Assembly: GCF_049243985.1 (NCBI RefSeq) | Contig: NC_135379.1 | Location: 4,841,501 to 4,905,500 of the forward strand | DNA length: 64,000 bases | Direction: 5' to 3' | Origin: Paroedura picta | Taxonomy: Eukaryota > Chordata > Lepidosauria > Squamata > Gekkonidae | Shown here: positions 50,481 through 64,000 of the stretch, piece after piece | Position numbering within the stretch: the first letter of the stretch is position 1 | How the letters are laid out: each line of letters starts with the position of its first letter | Position numbers and translations under genes: made by a program | Notes under the pieces: model-generated | Database searches by the model: none | Told to the model about the DNA's origin: nothing | What the model saw: only the letters and a program-made list of their open reading frames with translations

Positions 50481-64000
<13,520 letters not shown>

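Overview
The window is vertebrate nuclear DNA, almost certainly from a squamate reptile and possibly a gecko. The evidence is intron-rich genes with vertebrate splice signals, CR1 3' ends carrying the ATTCTATG terminal repeat, a BovB-type LINE 3' end, 5S-rRNA-headed SINEs like the lizard 5S-Sauria family, a tRNA-headed SINE with (TTC)n tails, and very many short hAT elements. No bacterial or viral gene organisation is present.

Two host protein genes are supported, both on the minus strand and in the same head-to-tail order as on human chromosome 3p22. On the right, 50481-62937 holds the last five coding exons of ACVR2B (activin receptor type-2B), which encode the C-terminal 242 residues, most of the kinase C-lobe; the upstream exons lie beyond position 64000. 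Its stop is followed by a long gene-free region, about 50480 down to 36940, read as the long ACVR2B 3' UTR and closed by paired AATAAA signals. On the left, all six coding exons of EXOG (mitochondrial nuclease EXOG) lie between 34404 and 10240 and give a complete 365-residue open frame with the catalytic His, Asn and Glu in place. EXOG starts in a CpG-rich block about 2.5 kb downstream of the inferred ACVR2B end. The usual next neighbour, SCN5A, is not seen; positions 1-10200 contain no recognisable exon.

Layout: 1-10200 intergenic and repeat-rich; 10221-34404 EXOG, with a 13.1-kb last intron packed with repeats; 34405-36940 short intergenic stretch; 36940-50480 ACVR2B 3' UTR, with fewer repeats; 50481-64000 ACVR2B exons 11 to 7 and intron 6.

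The most striking non-genic feature is a palindromic hAT-type MITE of about 135 bp, present in about eighteen copies, many with clear 8-bp target duplications. Its arms carry ACTACAATTCCC, the core of the ZNF143/Staf promoter motif. A decayed copy sits immediately upstream of the EXOG start, where it also supplies an in-frame upstream ATG. Other notable points are a GC-AG intron in EXOG, a BovB 3' end inserted into a MITE with a target duplication, a SPIN-like hAT element, several further fold-back families, and a 3 x 32-bp tandem repeat. No wholly new system is claimed.
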